Source: Nitrospira sp.
GTDB lineage: Bacteria > Nitrospirota > Nitrospiria > Nitrospirales > Nitrospiraceae
DNA length: 10,541 bases
Direction: 5' to 3'
Assembly (NCBI GenBank): GCA_025935475.1
Contig: JAICVE010000072.1
Coordinates: 1-10,541, forward strand
The position numbers were made by a program, and so were the translations under genes. The notes under the pieces are model-generated. The model searched no databases, was not told the DNA's origin, and saw only the letters and a list, made by a program, of their open reading frames with translations. Positions 7,434-10,541 of this stretch are shown here, in pieces. Each line of letters opens with the position of its first letter. The stretch's first letter is position 1.

Positions 7434-8822
7434 ATGAGCGAAGTACGAGAATCTGGCCGATCAGTCCAGCCGGCAAACGGGCATCTGGCGCAACTGGCCT
7501 CAGACGTGCTCGCCATGGCCAAGCAGCATGGCGCGACGGAAGCCGATGTGGTCGTAGCCGACGGCGAAAATCTTTCCGTTCAAATCCGCCTGGGATCTGT
7601 CGATCGGCTTTCAAAGGCGCGGGAAAAGCGGTTGGGACTGCGTGTTTTCGTCGGCAAGCGGTCCGCCACCTCGTCCACCTCGGACTTTTCTTCTGAATCC
7701 CTGCGACGGTTGGTGTCGGAAACCTGTACGCTGGCTAAGGCCGTCGTCGAAGATCCGGTCTCCGGCTTACCCGCCGCCGATCAACTGGCGACGGACCAAC
7801 CGGACCTTGATCTGTATGACGAGACCCGGCTGGATACGGATCGACAGATCGATTTGGCCAAGCGAGCGGAGGCCGCGGCGTTGGCCAGCGACGCGCGCAT
7901 CACGAACTCTGAGGGAGCAGATTTCGATTCTTCTTGGGGACGCGTGGTGCTGGGAAACAACCACGGATTTATCGGAGAATATCGCAGTTCCAGCTATTCC
8001 CTGGCCGTGTCGCCGGTCGCCGTGGATCCCGTCTCAGGCAGCATGCAACGCGATGCATGGTACGACGTGCGGCGAAAGTTTCACACGCTCGACACGCCGG
8101 AGGCCATCGGTCGAGAAGCCGCCAAGCGCACCGTCAGACGGCTGGGTGCCCGCAAAGTGGGGACCAAACGGGTGCCGGTCGTGTTCGATCAGGAAACTGC
8201 CGGCAGCCTGCTGGGGAATTTGTGCAGCGCTGTGTCGGGGTATGCCCTGTATAAAGGGGCATCCTTTCTGGGCGGACAATTGGGAAAACGGCTGGCGCCC
8301 GACTGGTTCACCGTGTATGACGATGGGCGAATGGTCGGGGGGCTCGGCTCACGGCCGTTTGATGGCGAAGGACTGCCGACGAGAAAAAACACGGTCGTCG
8401 ACAACGGGGTACTCGCCAGCTATCTGCTTGATACCTATTCCGGGAAAAAGCTGGGGTTGCCGTCCAGCGGCAACGCTTCACGGAGCGTGGGAGAGAGTCC
8501 TTCGGTCGGACCGACGAATTTCTATCTCACTCCTGGAACCTGCTCGGCGGAGGACATTATCCGCGGTGTCAAGGACGGGCTGTACGTCACGGAGCTGATC
8601 GGCTTCGGGATCAATATGGTGACCGGAGACTACTCCCGTGGGGCGGGCGGATTTTGGATCGAAAACGGTGAGCTGACGTATCCGGTCGAGGAGATTACCA
8701 TCGCGGGGAATTTGAAACAGATGTTCAGCGACATCGAGATTGTCGGCAGTGATCTCGTCTTCCGAGGCCGGATTGCCAGCCCGACCTTGAAGATCGCGGA
8801 AATGACGGTGGCAGGCAATTGA
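7434..8822 (+). CDS. pmbA: TldE/PmbA, non-metal partner subunit of the TldD/TldE protease
   Basis: The partner of TldD. It shares the fold but lacks the HExxxH zinc motif, and in the E. coli complex it helps form the chamber where an unfolded peptide is threaded to the TldD active site. The 462-residue protein shows family blocks: VDRLSKAREKRLGLRVFVGKR in the N-terminal third, VVFDQETAGSLLGNLCSA in the middle, DDGRMVGGLGSRPFDGEGLP, LGLPSSGNASRS, GFGINMVTGDYSRGAGGFWI, and a C-terminal tail ending in LKIAEMTVAGN. The frame is open further upstream (to 7329, overlapping tldD), but the ATG at 7434 is chosen because AAGGA lies 9 nt before it and it directly follows the tldD stop. Adjacent same-strand placement matches an obligate heterodimer; in E. 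coli the two genes are apart on the chromosome. Its stop codon overlaps a possible TTG start of the next gene. Confidence 0.95.
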   Translation: MSEVRESGRSVQPANGHLAQLASDVLAMAKQHGATEADVVVADGENLSVQIRLGSVDRLSKAREKRLGLRVFVGKRSATSSTSDFSSESLRRLVSETCTLAKAVVEDPVSGLPAADQLATDQPDLDLYDETRLDTDRQIDLAKRAEAAALASDARITNSEGADFDSSWGRVVLGNNHGFIGEYRSSSYSLAVSPVAVDPVSGSMQRDAWYDVRRKFHTLDTPEAIGREAAKRTVRRLGARKVGTKRVPVVFDQETAGSLLGNLCSAVSGYALYKGASFLGGQLGKRLAPDWFTVYDDGRMVGGLGSRPFDGEGLPTRKNTVVDNGVLASYLLDTYSGKKLGLPSSGNASRSVGESPSVGPTNFYLTPGTCSAEDIIRGVKDGLYVTELIGFGINMVTGDYSRGAGGFWIENGELTYPVEEITIAGNLKQMFSDIEIVGSDLVFRGRIASPTLKIAEMTVAGN

Positions 8823-9382
8823 CGGGGAAACCTCCATATCTGAATCGGGCGCTGCGAGCCGCGACGCTGACTACAGTAATGACGGCGATGGCCGCAACAG
8901 CCCGAGCGGAGGGGAACATGCGGATTGGATCAACGGCTTTCACCCATGAGGGTGCGATCCCTTCGCTCTATACCTGTGAAGGCAAGGATGTCTCTCCCCC
9001 CCTCTCCTGGTCGGAGGTCCCGCCGGGGACGAAGAGCTTGGCCCTGATCGTCGATGATCCGGATGCTCCGGATCCGGACGCGCCGAAAATGACCTGGGTG
9101 CATTGGGTCCTATATAATTTGCCGCCGACGAGTGACGGACTTCCTGAACGCGTGAATTCGCTGCCGGCGGGAACCAAGGAAGGCATGAACGATTGGAAGC
9201 GCACCGGCTACGGAGGACCATGTCCGCCGATCGGCCGCCATCGGTATTTTCACAAGCTGTATGCGTTGGATACCGTGTTGCCGGAGCTGAAACAGCCGAC
9301 CAAGGCGAAGCTCGAAGCGGCCATGAAGGGCCACATTCTCAGCGAAGCTCGTTTGATGGGGACGTATCAGAAAGCGAAATAG
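8819..9382 (+). CDS. PEBP family protein (YbhB/YbcL, Raf-kinase-inhibitor-like), probably exported
   Basis: A member of the phosphatidylethanolamine-binding protein family, a small beta-fold with an anion or ligand pocket; the bacterial role is mostly unknown. Pocket motifs seen: CEGKDVSPPLSW (53-64), DDPDAPDPDAP leading to TWVHWVLYNLP (79-102), and GYGGPCPPIGRHRYFHKLYALD (130-151). The start is uncertain. A TTG at 8819 overlaps the pmbA stop (TTGA) and adds a plausible signal peptide: basic NRALR, then AATLTTVMTAMAATARA, with cleavage likely after ARA (28-30). Alternatively the ATG at 8918 has a strong GGAGG site 5 nt upstream and would give a 154-residue cytosolic protein of normal YbhB length; an ATG at 8879 is a third option. 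I list the longer form because the extension reads as a leader and the next gene also makes an exported paralog, but localisation is open. Two cysteines only (53 and 135). Confidence 0.85.
   Translation: MTGKPPYLNRALRAATLTTVMTAMAATARAEGNMRIGSTAFTHEGAIPSLYTCEGKDVSPPLSWSEVPPGTKSLALIVDDPDAPDPDAPKMTWVHWVLYNLPPTSDGLPERVNSLPAGTKEGMNDWKRTGYGGPCPPIGRHRYFHKLYALDTVLPELKQPTKAKLEAAMKGHILSEARLMGTYQKAK
8908..8914 (+). promoter_or_regulatory. Strong internal Shine-Dalgarno-like site in the first PEBP gene
   Basis: GGAGGGG lies just before an in-frame ATG at 8918 (5 nt after GGAGG). It is the best ribosome site near this gene and competes with the TTG start at 8819. If used, the product has no signal peptide. 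It falls within the codons for the junction between the predicted leader and the mature protein. Confidence 0.45.
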
Positions 9383-9420
9383 ATCAGCCCACAGGCATTG
9401 AACATCGGCGAGGAGAAGAG

Positions 9421-9425
9421 AGGAG
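9421..9425 (+). promoter_or_regulatory. Ribosome binding site of the second PEBP gene
   Basis: AGGAG lies 5 nt before the ATG at 9431, with a second AGGAG at 9411-9415 in the same purine-rich tract. This selects 9431 over an in-frame TTG at 9398, which would add eleven mostly charged residues in front of a clean signal peptide. Confidence 0.7.
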
Positions 9426-9430
9426 AGAGT

Positions 9431-9985
9431 ATGCGATCGGTATGGAGCGTGTTCTTGGCAGTAGTCGTGCTTCCGAGCCTCGCGGCGGCAGCCGATTTTC
9501 GGTTGACGAGTCCGACGGTGAAAGATAAGGGCATCATCGGCAACGAACATGTCTTCAACGGGTTCGGGTGTACCGGCAACAACACCTCGCCCGAATTGCG
9601 GTGGGAGCGTGCGCCCAAAGGGACAAAGAGCTTTGCGGTGACGGTCTATGATCCCGACGCGCCGACGGGAAGCGGGTGGTGGCATTGGGTGATCTTCAAT
9701 ATGCCTCCGGAGACCACGTCGTTGCCGGCAGGGGCCGGCAAACCTGAGGGCGGAGGAGCGCCGCAAGGCAGCGTCCAATCCATGACGGATTTTGGTCAGC
9801 CGGGCTACGGCGGTCCCTGTCCGCCGCCGGGGGATAAGCCGCATCGGTATATCTTTACGGTGTACGCCCTGAAAATCGATCAATTGCCTTTGCAGAAAGA
9901 GGCGTCGGGCGCGATGGTGGGCTATTACCTGAATCAGAATAAGTTGGGAAAAGCCTCGTTCACCGCGAAGTACGGTCGGAAATAG
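9431..9985 (+). CDS. Exported PEBP family protein, YbcL-like
   Basis: A second phosphatidylethanolamine-binding-fold protein, 184 residues. It begins with a clear signal peptide, MRSVWSVFLAVVVLPSLAAA, with cleavage expected near AAA-AD (about 20-21), so it should act in the periplasm. Seen: FNGFGCTGNNTSPELRW (42-58), YDPDAPTGSGWWHW (73-86), GYGGPCPPPGDKPHRYIF (125-142) and the C-terminal SGAMVGYYLNQNKLGKA. These match E. coli YbcL closely as I recall it, including the cysteine pair (here C47 and C130). YbcL of uropathogenic E. coli has been reported to dampen neutrophil migration, but that says little about a presumably free-living organism, and no native ligand is known. It differs enough from the preceding gene (PTGSGWWHW against DPDAPKMTWVHW) to be another PEBP subgroup rather than a recent copy. 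Confidence 0.93.
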   Translation: MRSVWSVFLAVVVLPSLAAAADFRLTSPTVKDKGIIGNEHVFNGFGCTGNNTSPELRWERAPKGTKSFAVTVYDPDAPTGSGWWHWVIFNMPPETTSLPAGAGKPEGGGAPQGSVQSMTDFGQPGYGGPCPPPGDKPHRYIFTVYALKIDQLPLQKEASGAMVGYYLNQNKLGKASFTAKYGRK

Positions 9986-10034
9986 CACCGTTTCACGTGG
10001 TGGACTGACGGCATGAAGAACTGGATGCCGCTGA

Positions 10035-10040
10035 GGGAGG
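10035..10040 (+). promoter_or_regulatory. Ribosome binding site of the last gene
   Basis: GGGAGG sits 6 nt before the ATG at 10047, a near-ideal spacing, and supports that start for the unrecognised 152-residue protein. Confidence 0.7.
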
Positions 10041-10046
10041 AATTGA

Positions 10047-10505
10047 ATGCCGCTTGATACCGAATTCGGAAAGAAAATGCTGCAGCTCGTGACGTCACGC
10101 TACGACGACCGGCATTGGCGCAAGAAGATAGAAAAGACACTGAGCCTGCCTCAGTCGGGTGTCGGCGACCCCATTCAACAGCAGATCTTTATGTATCTGA
10201 AGGTCGGGCTGAAAGCCTACAAATCCCGCCGTGCTGATCCGGACTCCTGGATCATCGGCGGATTTGCCACCAAAGAAGTAATCGAGCGTGCGAAACACCA
10301 GCCGAGACAAGTTGGAGCCGACCTGACCAAGGAGGATGTCGCGTTTCTGGGCACCGATCCGGGCACTGATATCGATGAGGCCTGGTGGGATGAGATGCTG
10401 GTCCAGTGGTTCGATGTGCCGGAAGAAGAAAAGCCCGCCGACGAGGAGGCAGGCGAGACGGCTGCCGACTCAGATTCGTCGTCGACCATCCAATCCAAGA
10501 CCTGA
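10047..10505 (+). CDS. Uncharacterised 152-residue protein with acidic C-terminal tail
   Basis: I do not recognise this protein. It has no signal peptide or membrane segment and is probably cytosolic. Its N-terminal part is basic and aromatic (SRYDDRHWRKKIEK, 17-30). A central stretch (about 41-80) looks like a helical, folded core (DPIQQQIFMYLKVGLKAYKS, then WIIGGFATKEVIERAKHQ). Next come LTKEDVAFLGTDPGTDIDEAWWDEMLVQWF (93-122), rich in Trp and Asp, and a low-complexity acidic and serine-rich tail (126-147) that is probably disordered. No catalytic or metal-binding signature is visible. A strong ribosome site 6 nt upstream, a normal stop and base use like its neighbours make it very likely a real gene. 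It follows the second PEBP after 61 bp on the same strand, so co-transcription is possible, but no functional link can be read from the sequence. Confidence 0.8.
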   Translation: MPLDTEFGKKMLQLVTSRYDDRHWRKKIEKTLSLPQSGVGDPIQQQIFMYLKVGLKAYKSRRADPDSWIIGGFATKEVIERAKHQPRQVGADLTKEDVAFLGTDPGTDIDEAWWDEMLVQWFDVPEEEKPADEEAGETAADSDSSSTIQSKT

Positions 10506-10541
10506 GAATACGGGGCTGCGTGCTCCGGCGAGGGTGAAACC

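Noticed and set aside
9059..9093. Tandem DPDAP-DPDAP in the first PEBP protein as a recent microduplication
   Set aside because: The codons of the two copies differ, and similar DPDAPDPxAP stretches are ordinary in this PEBP subgroup.
9986..10002. Possible terminator hairpin after the second PEBP gene (CACC paired with GGTG around TTTCACGT)
   Set aside because: The stem is only four sure base pairs and no T-run follows, so termination here is not supported.
10506..10541. Possible terminator or new gene start at the right edge
   Set aside because: Only 36 bp are visible, with no clear hairpin, T-run, ribosome site or start codon context.

Overview
The window carries two divergent gene blocks from a Gram-negative bacterium of moderately high GC content. 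No mobile element, CRISPR array, rRNA or tRNA gene was seen. The gene set, the protein sequences and the two probably exported proteins suggest a diderm of the Nitrospira (Nitrospirota) type. That placement is an inference from overall protein resemblance and was not tested.

Left block, minus strand (about 5862 down to 1): a tightly packed operon read uppS - cdsA - dxr - rseP - proS, with proS cut by the window edge. The gaps are 20, 10, 51 and 6 bp. It is a classic housekeeping and envelope cluster. Dxr commits carbon to the MEP isoprenoid pathway, UppS builds the C55 undecaprenyl carrier lipid from its products, and CdsA makes CDP-diacylglycerol for phospholipids. RseP is an inner-membrane site-2 protease, and ProS charges tRNA-Pro. 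A good sigma70-like promoter for the block lies at 5834-5862.

Middle, 5779-5986: a 208 bp intergenic region holding back-to-back candidate promoters, one for uppS (minus) and one for tldD (plus).

Right block, plus strand (5987-10505): tldD and pmbA/tldE, the two subunits of the TldD/TldE metalloprotease, are followed by two YbhB/YbcL-type PEBP proteins. The second PEBP is clearly exported and the first probably is. A 152-residue acidic-tailed protein that I do not recognise comes last. Gaps are 13 bp (tldD-pmbA), a possible 4 bp overlap (pmbA to the first PEBP), 48 bp and 61 bp. All genes face the same way with no convincing terminator between them, so one transcript is plausible.

Most of the window is ordinary housekeeping DNA. 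The least explained part is the right block: why a cytosolic peptide-processing protease would sit with envelope PEBPs and an unknown acidic protein. I found no clearly novel system here.
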